Below are positions 11,184 through 24,300 of a DNA stretch of 64,000 nucleotides, one piece after another. The notes beneath the pieces are model-generated. The model had not been told where the DNA came from. It did no database searches and worked only from the letters and a program-made list of their open reading frames with translations. The stretch's first letter is position 1. Each line of letters starts with the position of its first letter. Source of the stretch: Ciona savignyi (Eukaryota; Chordata; Ascidiacea; Phlebobranchia; Cionidae). Location of the stretch: positions 215,902-279,901 of the forward strand of contig CH003390.1 in the NCBI GenBank assembly GCA_000149265.1, read 5' to 3'. A program made the translations under genes and the position numbers.

Positions 11184-14100
11184 GTGGGGAAATCCCCAAA
11201 GTTGGAACCAACCCCTACCCCCTAATAGTTAGAACCCCAACCCCCACCTCAGACCCCCTTGCAAAATTAGAACCAACCCCCACCCACCCCCAATAATTGG
11301 ATTCACCCCCCAACCCCACCCCTCACATATGGTTTATAATTTAGCATTTTCTGTTTCGGTGCAAATATTTTAACTGGTTTCGGCTACAACATATACTCTT
11401 ACTTCCCCCCACTAAAGTTGGAACTGACCTTCCCTACATATACATAATTTAGCTTCGCATTTTATAAAGTGCAATTTAAAAATCTTCTTTAACGCCACAT
11501 TTTGTCTATTTGACAATTTTTTTTATATTGAAAAATTCTAGATTTAAAAATGATAGAAAATATCTCTAGATTTTGAGAATGGTACCTATTATCCATAAGT
11601 TATGTCTATTTATATTTTCCGAAACATTTCAAAATGTAAAGTTCCATTGTTTTAAGACTACAAACTTTATTCTTAGCGAGTTAAATCTTTTGCACTTATT
11701 GCAAATAATCAAATTCGTAAACTATATTAATATATTAACTTGTATGTCTATGTGTAAAAGTATATTACCAAATGAAGTCTGCACATTTTTAAATAGGTTG
11801 TTGTTTATTAGTACTGATTGCTGAAACCAGTTAGCTGTTTTTCGGTTGTGTCCTTGGGCAAGGCATTGCTTGAGCCTGGTCATAAAGGTTATGAAAAGCA
11901 TACTATCCCTTGTATATAGCGTTCTAATTACTGCTTTGCAGCCACACCAATATATCAAAACATTTAAAGCCAAAAATGTCGGTTTTTAACACATTTAAAG
12001 GCAAACTTTCAGTTTTTCAATGTAAACATTTCCTAAAAAATATTTTTAAACCATAAAAGTCGTCAAAACTTTTTAATAATCTGCCAGAAATTGCTAATTT
12101 TCCATTTTTCTCCAATGTAAAAGCTGTGTTTGATTACATCTCTTTTAAGCAGTTGACCGTTCAATTTGTGAATACGATACGATTTTATACTGTGTTATAT
12201 AAAATGTGTCCAATCGTGTTGCAAATATCCACATTTTAAACCAATGAGATTTCTAGTGCTTGCTACCTTTGATGAAATTATATGTACCACTTACATAGTA
12301 GCTCATATGTGCTAATTTAGAACCGTGTAAACGTCTGTTTTCTGACCTAGTACGACTGCTAGCAGGCTATTTAATTGACGCTGTGTTAAAAATAGCTGAA
12401 TAAGTGCTTGTTTTTCCATTATGTGGCCTATTTTAACGTGAAAATTTATTGTAATTCAGAAAAATTTTAGTTCAAAATTTGCTCATTGTGTTATAAATAT
12501 TCGACAAAAATAAACATTCATTAATATCTACGGAGCGTTTAAATTTGTAGCCGCTATTAAATTGAACGTTTAAGCTGGTAAACGGAGTCCAGATTTTATT
12601 ATATAATAAAAGTAGCGTTCAGTAGTTTGGAGCACTTTACACCAGACACATTTCAGGTTAAGTAAAAAGTAATTCAGTCCAAGAAAGGTTCTTTCGAATT
12701 GTTTAATAATAAAGAACTATGGCTTTAAAATAAGACTTGGCAATGCTTAACACGCATGAAACAATTGATCAACAGATTAGCCACAGATTATGAAGCGCAG
12801 AAAATAACGTGAAAACTGAGGTCTTGCAAATTATCTTAATTTACGGGACGAATAATTTTTAACAATTTTTGACATAAACATTTTTATTTCTATGCCCAGT
12901 ATATGCTTCATGATATAATAATAGACATTGAAATGTCACAATAACCGTTTGTTTGGTTATTTACAAAGCAAAAGTTAATCAAGTTCAAATGAAAATGTAA
13001 ATTTCTGTCTAGTACGAAATTAAGATCACTATTAATAGGTAAGTTCTATCATTTTTAACTACAGATGTTTCAATTTGAGTTTATGTTATATTTTCTAATG
13101 TTAAAATAACGAACGAATTTCCCTACGTGTGTCCAAATAGTTTTGTTTCCGTGTGTGGTTAAAATTAAGCAGGGAAAGTACACACATAGTCATTGTAGGC
13201 GTAGATTTCCCTTCTATTTCACAACCCTGCGTTAATGTATCAAGTTAGGTTAAGTATATAGGAGCTGGTAACGGTAAATATTAGTTGAGTGGCTGTGTGT
13301 CCGAAAAGTACCACACAGGCAAACAAAAAGCGTCTTAAGTTATTTGCTACAATTTTTTGAGAAAGCACTTTCACAAGAATTTAAAAAGGATAAAGTTTGG
13401 CAATTTCCGGTATGTTAGCAAGCTTTGACAGTCAAAGTTTCGGTTATCTGCCGTTTTGACTTACAATAAATAGGCTACATAGCTAGGCAACGGTTTATTG
13501 CTTTATAACGTGTAGCTAGAACACTGTAATACTTTACCATCACCTAGCTGTATATGTAGACCCGTTAAGACGCTTGGCTGACTTTTTAAACGCTCAGATA
13601 AGAATAGTCTATTTATAATCGCACAGTCCGTCTATACCGGTAATAGGCTTCGCAGTTCATGTGAATTGACTAGGAAGTTATTATAGCCCTGAAGCTATCT
13701 ATAGTCTGAGGGAAACCGGGAATTAAAATTACTAAGGCACAGAAATTAGGTTTATGCTAAAAGTTGCTGTTAATTTCGATTAAAGAGGGACAGATTAGGT
13801 GAGATTAGATATCCATGTTATACATACTTTAATCACATGGTTAGTACTCAATTATGGTTAAAAATCAGTCGCCTGCAGCATAATTTTGCTATGTTTTGCA
13901 TGGTCTATTAATTAAAACATGGAAAAGCTTGTTTTAAATAGCCTGCATATACCCTAAACTTGCATAGCAGAAAAATACAGTTACGTAATTTTCGAAAGGT
14001 TTTAAATAATACTACGCAATGAAAAATGTTATGATATATAGTTTCTTAAATAACACTTAGAATAAACTATTGTGTAATGCACTGCTAGCTTGGCATGCAA

Positions 14101-14280
14101 TACTTTGGTACGTCACAACGACTTAATTTGCATATAGGAAGTGACAACTTATTCTTTTAAACTGAACTTTATAAGAGTCGGTATATATATCGGTCGCGTT
14201 AACCATTATGTCACACAACCGTTCAGAAATAACTTTGTTCGCGTTGTTGTTTTATGTTTTGTTTTTTTATAAGTTTTTAT

Positions 14281-14387
14281 ACCGAGCCAAGTTTCAAACC
14301 CATAATGGGCTCGTCACTAGGACCGTTTTTTTTTATATAAGAGTCGGTATATGTATCGGTCGCGTTAACCATTAGGTCACACAACCG
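14281..14387 (-). mobile_element. Short tRNA-SINE (about 105 bp)
   Basis: Reverse strand reads TGTGACCTAATGGTTAACGC (A-box region) through GAGCCCATTATGGGTTTGAA (B-box region). A second, 5' fragment lies at 14160-14222. Confidence 0.75.
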
Positions 14388-14728
14388 TACAGAAATAACT
14401 TTGTTCGCGTGGTTACAACCCCGTATTCATGTCTATGGTATGATTATGTTATGGATGTTGTCGTTGTACGTAATTATTTTTGTCCGGAAGACGTCGCTGT
14501 CGAGTCGAGTATTTGAACAACTTCCCGGAGGTTGGTTAAAACCAGGGGATTGATGGTTCTACTAAACTGCAGGAACGCTTTAATCATACAACACGCTGTA
14601 ATAGTTACCAAACGATGTTAATCTTACGACTTCCCGTGCGACAACGCTCCTTGCGTGTGTTTTTATTCTGATTTCATTTTTCTACAGTTTATTATTTTAT
14701 TGGCTGTTTTCAAAGGAGTGAACAAGGT

Positions 14729-14978
14729 TAGGATATTTATGTTTTATCTCCGTGAATGGGAGAACGCAATGAATCGTTAACACGCGGGCAATCGTCAGAT
14801 TACATTGAGCCCACCGTCGGGTTATCATTGTGTTGTGTTTGATTGGAACGTTCCTTCAGTTTTAGTAGAATCCATTCTACTGGGTTCAGACAATGTCCGT
14901 TAAGAACCTTGCCTACAGACACAACCAACTAGCTAGCGACCAGTTTTGTCCCTGCAACTTCGGCTGAAAGGCGACGTA
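14729..14978 (-). mobile_element. Long SINE, nearly full
   Basis: Tail GGATATTTATG, body with CCCACCGTCGGGTTA, then the tRNA head with CTAGCTAGCGACCAGTTTTG. Confidence 0.85.
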
Positions 14979-15312
14979 CACCAAGCGTCGTAAACGTTCC
15001 GAAGCGGTACGTATAGTCACTATACACATATATATTCCCATTAATGTGTTTTATTCCCATAGTTATATGATAATAATTACCGTTTGATGATCGGTCGTGT
15101 AGCCTAATGCTTAACGTATATAAAACATACATAAAAAACACCGTCTTATTAACGAGCCCATCATTGGTTTACAACTGAGCCCGGTAAAATATAATCATCG
15201 TTTAAAATGTATGTATTATAACACCAACCCTTCTCCACAGGTAATGTCTGTATAAGGTGTTGGTGAAAGTACACGTGTCCCAAACCTGTTCGTTTGCCTC
15301 ATATTCATAGGA

Positions 15313-18300
15313 ATGATGGAAAAGTCTGGTGAAGATTTGCCCCACCAAGCGGAAGGTGTTGACCTGGTAATTCAGACTTTATATATCTACGAGACTTGTG
15401 TTTGGGCGGTCGTGTGGTGGAATGGTTAATGTAAACGAATTATATTGTTCCGACCGATTAGTCTGGTGAATTAGTGCGACGCCCTTAAAACGAAAGGTTT
15501 TAGGTTCGAAACTAGGCGCTTAATGGTTTTTTACAAAGTTAAAGGAATGTGTGAATTCTAACAATACACTGCAGTCTGCAATAGCTCCGGTAACCCGACG
15601 GTGGGCGTGAGGTGATCTGACGATTGCCCGTGTGTTAACCCCCTTGGGTTTCCCATTCACGGGGATAGGTTTCTCATTTAAGACGATAAAACATAACTAT
15701 TCTGTCCACGTTTTCCGATAATAAAAGTTATTGCATTTCAGACATGCCCGACCTTAGCAGAATTTTACGCCGGGAAAACGGTGGCGATGACCGGCGGAAC
15801 AGGCTTTCTGGGTCAGGGCATCATCGAGAAGTTATTAAGAACTTGCCCAGATATCTCCAAGATTATTTTGTTCATTCGTCAAAAAAGGAATATCCCACCA
15901 CATGAACGATTGTCTGAACTCACTGATTTGCCGGTAAGCTGGTAGGTTATTTGTGTCCTCTCGGCCGGTTAGTCTGGTAGTTAAGTGCGTCGCCTTTCAA
16001 TCGAAAGGTTGCAGGTGCAAAACTGGTCGCTAGCTAGTAAGTTGTGTCCTTAGGCAAGGTACTTTACGAAAATTGCCTGAACCCAGCGGATTAATGGGTT
16101 CTACCAAATTAAAAAAAAACGTCTCAATTATACACAACACACTGCAATAGCTTCAGTAACCCGACGGTGGGCACGAGGTGATCTAACAATTGTGTGTTAA
16201 CCCCCTGGTTTTTCCATTAACAGAGATAAACAAGAATCCTATCCTGGTGGGTGGGGAATCCCCATTAAAGAATTCATTCACCATTATAAAGTAACCAACA
16301 CTAAAAACAACGCAACGCTATCATACCATGTGCTGCCTTATCGTTAAGTTTATACTTAAGTTGCTTAGGGAGAAGCGTGATATTATATTCATGTTTGTGT
16401 CCATATACGGAGCAAAACTAAAATGATGAAAAGAAGGGACGGAGGGAAAATGCTCGCTAAAACTAACCCTTATACACCAGACGGGTCCGGTCCGTGAAGG
16501 GATTTTAACCAGCCCGCAGACTGTATTTAACCATAGCCTGTAATTAAAATATTAAATACTATTCATGTAATAATCCGGCCCACCAAAAACTTCTTTTTTC
16601 CACATCTGACCCGCCCACTACAGAAGTTACCCACCTCTGTCTTACACTATCCTTAACAACCTAATCTTTATTTTACTATGCAAATTTTCCATTAATGGGA
16701 AAACCAACGGTAGTTACCACGCTTAAGAAATCATCAGATCACCTCGCGCCAACCGTCGGGTTACCAGCGTCATTACAGTGTGTTGTGTATGATTGAGACC
16801 TCGCTACTTTTTTATTCGAACAGTTAATTAGCTGGCTTCAAGCGATGACCACTAAGTGCTTTGCCAATCTGTCTACCATCATAAAAGCTATGTGTTGAAC
16901 CAGATTTACACTGTATTACTGTTTTTTTACTGAGCCAAGTTTCGAACCTATGATGGGCTCATCACCAAGACCGTTTTTGCATAAGAGGTGGTATATGTAT
17001 CGGTCGCGTTCACCATTCGGCCACACGACTGTATTACTGTTACCAACCAATTATTAGAAGATGCGATATAGCAAACATGATGATACCACAAGAACCATCA
17101 TACATGATAATACCAACCTTTATGTTTGTTTGCTGTTATGTTCATCCAGGCTTTCGACATTCTGCGCCAATCGCAACCGAATTTCCACGAGAAACTCTCG
17201 TTCGTGTCATGTGACCTTGAAGCAGACGACCTCGGGCTTAGTTCGGATGACCGGAGAACCTTACGAAACGAGGTCAACATTTTCATCCATTCCGCCGCTA
17301 CGCTAAAGTTCAACGAAGAATTGAGGTCTGGTTACAATAATATTTCGTTAATTCTCTCATTATATTTCTCTGCCTAATTAGCATCAGCTAGAACTATACG
17401 GTCGTGTGGCCGAATGGTTAACGCGACCGATACATATACCGACTCCTACACAAAAATGAAAAAAAAAATCAGCTAGAACTGGTAGAATAATGAGTTAAAT
17501 CAAAACAGTCGCAATGTCTTAATCCTATACAACACACTATTATATCTAAAAATTTAATCCTGGTAAAAATTCCCTTAAAAACCGTAGATTTGTGTATATA
17601 TCCTAGTAAAAAAACTTTCCCGAAATTACCATACATGTCTGAGTAAACAAACATTAATTGAACACAACACGGTATAATACACAGATGTCCGTAATGTGTG
17701 GTCATCTTGTACAATGACCTTTGTCATCGTGGCCCTTGTGTCTTTGAAATGCTGCGTCCCGCACTAATTACCATCGATTACAGCGCAAATATGGCGTATG
17801 AACATTATGATCATGTTAAATGCACTATTTACCATTGATTGCAGCGCAAATATGGCGTAATAACATAATGAACATGTTAGATAGTTATAATTGGGCTGAC
17901 CCAATAGCTTAGTGGGTTAGTGCGACGCCCTTCACCCGAAATGTGGAAGATTTGAAACTGTTTGCTAGCTAATCGGTTGTGTCTTTGGGCAAGGAACTTT
18001 AAACCCAGTGGATTGAATGGGTTCTAATAAATCTGAAAGAAACGCCTAAATTATATACACCAAACAGACACACTACTATAGCTCTGGTAAAGTGAGCATA
18101 AATGCAAGTTACCAGACGGCAACGGTAGATAATACGTAAATTTTAACGTGAAAGTTCCACCGACCAGTATAGAAATTACACATTCATCCATCCATAATGT
18201 TTATTTAACCCCTCTATGCAGCACTACAATCAGCGACTGTATAAATCAACCATGATATCCAGTTGTAACATCCCCCACCCACCACCCACAGGTTATCGTT

Positions 18301-21300
18301 CGAAGTAAATGTTCAATGCGTTCGTCGATTATTGAAACTATGCAAGGGAATGCACAAGCTGCAATCATTCGTACATGTTTCTACAGGTAACACCGAACTG
18401 AATGAACAAACTGGACTCATGACTGTACGATCTAATGTTACCAAAGTTTGCCCTGTTTCGCAGCCGATTTAGATAAGAAAAGGACAAGATATTCATGTTT
18501 ATCCGCGTGAATGGGAAAACCAAGGGGGTTAACACACGGTCAATCGTCAGATCACCTCGCGCCCACAGTCGGGTTACCGGAGCTATTGCAGTGTGTTATG
18601 TATGATTCACATGTTCCTCCAATTTGGTAAAACCCATTAATTCACTGGGTTTAGGCAATGTCCGTTAAGTGCCTTGCCCAAGGACACAACCGACTAGCTA
18701 GCGACCAGTTTCGAACCTGCAATCCGTCGGCTAAAATGCGACGCACTAACCCACCAGACTAACCGGTCGTGCCAGCACGAAACTTAGTCCTGTAAACAAA
18801 AGAATTAACATGAACGTTTGGCTCCAGCATATTCGCATTGCAATCGAAAACTGATCGAGGAAAAACTTTACGATTCGTCCCTCGATTACCGGGAGCTCGA
18901 GAGCGCCCTCCGCTGGATGAACGGCGCAATGGTGGAGAAGATTACACCGGAGATACTCGGGGATAGGTGAGTGATTTGTGCGGATTTAAATCAATCCTCT
19001 TGGATAGTGTTTTGCGCGTTTTAAATTAGTTTTTACCGGGTTTCTACCTATGATGGGCTCGTCATTGAGACCACATGGCTAATCGTCAGATTAACTCGCG
19101 CTCAGCGTCGGGTTACTGGAGCTATTACAGTGTGTTAATGCCTTTACACCATTTTCAATTCATTAATTCCGTAGGGTTAAATCTACTGGGTTCAAAAACA
19201 CAATTGGGTTAACCAGTGTTTAGTTTTCGATCCCACAACCTATCGCCTGAAATCTGACGCTCGTACCGACTAATCTATCTGAAGCTGTTCCCAGACCAAA
19301 CACGTACACCCTCACCAAAGCACTCGCCGAAGACGTCATCTGCCGAGAATCTGGTAACCTGCCGATCTGTATCGTTCGTCCAAGCATGATCATCCCTGCT
19401 TGGCAAGAACCAATGCCTGTAAGTTTTCAACTCGTGTCTTAATTGTTTGTGTGGCTGGGTTAATTGTATTGTATGATCTATTAAAAGCATAACAAAAAAC
19501 TGCTTATAAGTTTCGTTTTAATAACATTATTCTTTTTTTAACTGGACTATGTTTTGAACCCATAATGGTCTTGTCACCAGGACCGTTTAAAACAAATTTC
19601 GATATATGTATTAGGCGCGTTAAACATTCGGCCACAATAATTTAATAGTTTTAATGTTTCAGCTTTTTTTAAACAGGCCAAGTACCGAATCCATGATGGC
19701 CATATCCAATATTTTTATAAAAAATTTGATATATGTAATGTATCATACAACATTTCCATACAAAAATAGTCGTAGTAACGAGTGATCGAATGGTCAACGC
19801 GACCGATACATATACCGACTCTATAGAAAAAAACTGTCCTAGTCACTAAAATTAAAATTGTTGTTGAAATGCGTTAATTTCCATCCCTGTAGTAATACGT
19901 GCAGGTTTCCAGACAGTTATTGTGCCCTGTAATCAACTGTAATCATGCACGCATGTGTGTAATAATCATTTACTTTGGTATGTAACATTCTTTGCGTGCA
20001 TTTCCTGCTGTATAACCCGACGTGTTTCGCTTTAATTTCATTCACTACGATTCACTACCAAGTACCTTCAATACAAGAATACAACAGTTTCAAAACTTTG
20101 CTCGATAAAAAAAATAATAAAACCCATTCTTCTACCAGGGTTGGTGCACCAATGTATACGGTCCGACCGCATTCTTCGTCGCATATGGGAAGGGTGTGCT
20201 GCGGTCAGTGATAGCCGATCAACGTATAGTGGCTGACCTCATACCAGTTGATCTGGTAGTCAGTGGGGTGGTGGCCGCCGCGGTGAAGACCGCCACCGAT
20301 TATAAGCGGAACATACGTCATAATAGCGTCGATAGCGGAAAGGCGACGGACAATGCTTTCACGGAGGATGAAACAGGTTGGTTGTGACGTAATAGATCGG
20401 AAGATGGTCGGTTCGAAACCGGTCGCTAGCTATTCGGTTGTACGCGTACTTGTAAAATTTACGTAGCGGAGATTGTCTAAACCCTTTGCATTAATGGGTA
20501 TAAACCTGTAACAATGTTTTAAACATATCTAACACACTGCAATAGATTCGGTATAACTTAATATTTACGCCAAGTTATTTGAAACTTAGCTGCGTGATAT
20601 GCCTTGCGTTTTCCTATTCTCGAGAATAAAACAATTTCCGACCGATTACACGTAGCGGGTGTTGCCGAATTTAGAGAATGATTAGGTTAAAAACTAACAA
20701 TGTTTTCAACATATCCAACACATTGCAATATATTCGGTAACCCAATATGTGGGGGGAAGTTATTAGGAACTAAACAATTTACAACTGATTACCTTGGTGG
20801 GTTAAGTGCGTCGCATTTCAGACGAAGGGTTTCAGATACTAAACTGGTCGCTAGCAAGTAGGTCGTGTCCTTGGGCAAGGCACTCATCGGAAATTGCCTG
20901 AACCCAGCGGATTAATGGGTTCTACCAAATTGAAGGAACGTGTTAATCATACACAACACACTGCAATAGGCGGGCGTGGAGGTAATTTGACAATTTGATT
21001 TTCTCGGGTTAATACTTCGAGAATAACTAGTCTACTAATACCTTTATATACACATAGAGAAATTCAACCAAACTAGCTTTTAATGTTCAGTGTGATAACC
21101 CCCTTGCTTGTTCCCATCCACGGGAATAAACATAAATATTCTAACCACCCAACGTGCATACAACATATAAACCCACAACGGCTCATAGATGTCTCATCGG
21201 ACGGTGAAAGCGAGAAAATAGTTTCTATCAAACGAGCTCTCCCTGTCTACAATCTCACCACTGGGTGTCACAATCCTCTCTATATATCCGAGCTAGGTGG

Positions 21301-24300
21301 GTGGACGTGTGGTTGGCACGGCCGCACATACAACAAATCGGTATATATACAAGACGGTCGCGTGGCCAAATGGTTAACGCGACTGATACATATACCGACT
21401 CATATATAAAAACGGTCCTAGCGACGAGCCCATCATGGGTTCGAAACTTGGCTCGGTAAAACAAAAGACGTGTGGTCAGCGCGACCGACATATACCGGAT
21501 TCTATATAAAAATGAGCTTACTGAACCCATTATGGGTTTCATACTTAGCCCGGTAAAAATAATGGATAGCACGACCGATTCCAAGCGAACATTGCCTGAA
21601 CTCAATGGAATAATGGGTTCTATCAAATTGAAGGAATGTGTGAATCATACACAACTCACTGTAATAGCTTTGGTAACCCGACGGTGGGCGCGAGGCAATC
21701 TGACGATTACCCATTTTTTGCCCATAAATAAAAATAAATATAATATTCTAAATTTGATCAAATCATTAAGTAAAGAAATAGTCGTATCATCGCATGACCA
21801 TAGTCCCGCAACACCTCGTACCCACAGTTCAGTTGTAAAATAATTTCATTGAATAATAAACCCATAATCCCCGTACTTAAACCCCCATTCACCCATGATG
21901 CATTAATTCCAGTAAAACTCGGTATGAAGTGGTATTCAACCTACCCCCTTGACCCCCTACGCACCCCATCCATCACCATCACTTGTAACAGGTGAGGCCC
22001 CCATATAACCCGGGCTGGGTTCCGAACCCATGATGGACTGGTCACAATTATTATGGAATATCGGTATAACAACGTGCCCAGGTTAAGATTTTTTTGTTTT
22101 TCGAGCTAAGTTTCAATTTGATAATGGTCCCGTCATTAAGTCCGTTATTATGTAAAAATATCACAATAGGATTAAAATATGTATCGGTGACGTTAACCAC
22201 TCGGCCATACGACTGTATGGTTGGGTATTTTTTACCCCATATTTGTTTTCACCCACTCTGTTAGTTTAGCAAACCATGTTTATGACGTAATAATTCCTTC
22301 TCCAGAGCTCTCCACAACGTCATTTTGCTTTTCTACCAAACCATCCCTGCTTACATCTATGACGTTGTATTGCTGCTTGGGAGTAAAAGACAGAAGTAAG
22401 TCGATGTGGAACTGTCTGGATTATGTTTGCGTTCTATTTTATTTGGATTATTCTTGAATTTTCTATTTGAATAAAGCATAAAGATGCCTAGATAAGTTGG
22501 CGAAATATATTTGTGCTTAAAAATATGATTTACTTGGTTTATTATCTTAATTAAATAGGATATTCATGTTTATCCCCGTGAATGGGAAAACCAAGGGGGT
22601 TAACACACGGGCAATTGTCAGATCACCTCGCGTCCATCGTCGGGTTACCGGAGCTATTGCAATGTGTTGTGTATGATTTTCCTTAAAAAATTGGTAGAAC
22701 GCTTCATTCCGGTGGGTACAGGCAATGTCGGCTTAGTGCCTTGTCAACTACCGACCAAATTCGAACCAACAACCCTTCAACTTCCGTCAACCACAGAACC
22801 ACTAACCCCCCCCCCACAGGATGGTCAAGTTGAACCGGAAATTGACGACCGGAATGGACGTTATGGAATACTTCTTCACCAATGAATGGAGGTGGAAACA
22901 AACCAACACAACCAGGTTGCGACTGTCGTTGGCTCCTAGAGATCAAAAGGTGAGTTGGAATAAAACATTTATGTTTTTACCGGAGTAAGTTTCGAACCTA
23001 TGATTGCCCCGTCACCATGACCATTTTGTTTAGAATTGGTATATGTATGTGCCCGACCGGTTAGTCTGGCGGTTAAGTGCGTCGCCTTTCAATCGAAAGG
23101 TTGTAGATATGAAACTGGTGGCTAGCTAGTCGGTTGTGTCCTTTGGAAAGGCACTTTACGGACATTGTCTGAACCCAGTGGATTAATGGGTTTTACCAAA
23201 TTGAAGGAACGTGTCTATCATACACAACACACTGCAATAGCTCCGGTAACCCGACGATGGGCGCGAGGTGATCTGACGATTGTCCGTGTGTTAACCCCCT
23301 TGGTTTTTCCATTCAAGGGGATAAACATGGATATCCTATCCTATATTCGTGTTTAATCAACTTGAATGTGAAAATTTAAAGGGTTGTTGTCACACTGGCA
23401 ATCGTCGGATTATCAGATATATTACAATGCGATGTATATGATTAATACGTTTCTTTAATTTGTTAAAACCCATAGTTCCATTGGGTTTATGGAATGTCCG
23501 CTAAATGTATTTTCCAAGGACACAACCGCGTTGTTAGCGACCAGTTTCGAGTCTATAACCTTTCGGCTGACAGGCGACGCACTTATACGTTATATATAGA
23601 AGAAATATCTTAATTGTACAACACACTGCAAAACCTTCGGTAACCCGACGATGGGCGCGAGGCGATCTGACGATTGCCTGTGTGATAACCCTCTTGGTTT
23701 TCCCATTCACGAGGATAAACTTGAATATCCTATGACCGATATTATGTTAAGCATATATGTGAAAACGCTTCTCTTGACATAAATATGGTTGTATTTTTCC
23801 ATCAGAATTTTAACTTCGACGCACGAAGTTTTAGTTGGTCGGACCAGATCAGGAATTACGTCATAGGTACACGTAAATACCTCGTCAAAGAGGATATGGG
23901 GAAATACCCTGAAGCGAGAAAATCCGTTGAAAGGTAGCTGTAATATAAGTAAAGTTATTTTATTGGTTTGTTTTGAAATTGTCGAATTAAAATGGCGGCA
24001 ACATACAGTCAACATGACTGTGCATGTGGTAAGCTGGAAAACGGTGGGCGTTGTTATATGACCAGACGACATATGCTTGATGCAATATTTACCGGGCCAA
24101 TTTCGAACACTTTATGGACTAGTTCCTAACACCGTTTTTGTATATATCTTGGTACATATATATTTATGGGTCGCGTTAACATTCGGACACACAATCGTTC
24201 AATTAATTCGAGTCTTAGGATGATTACTGCAACTGTGTGGGTGCAAGTGAGCAAGACATTTAGACGTTGTTTACACCCTTTAAATTACGACAAAACGTTG

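Larger units (their letters stand above)
11184..15312. other. Intergenic region between FAR A and FAR B
   Basis: About 4.1 kb, A+T-rich, with no exon of the FAR family or any other recognised coding sequence. It contains SINE pieces at 14160-14387, 14535-14610 and 14729-14978. The first 3 kb show no structure I could recognise. No clear promoter element for B was found. Confidence 0.7.

Noticed and set aside
21356-21462. Possible tRNA-Ser/Leu gene
   Set aside because: A- and B-box regions are present but stems do not pair as a tRNA, and many diverged copies exist, so it is a SINE.
23165-23356. Frames of the type [28 protein letters not shown]...GINMNILS, seen many times (also 24166, 25178, 40532, 51082)
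   Set aside because: Recur only within long-SINE copies in the same position; the SINE body happens to be open. No protein family recognised.
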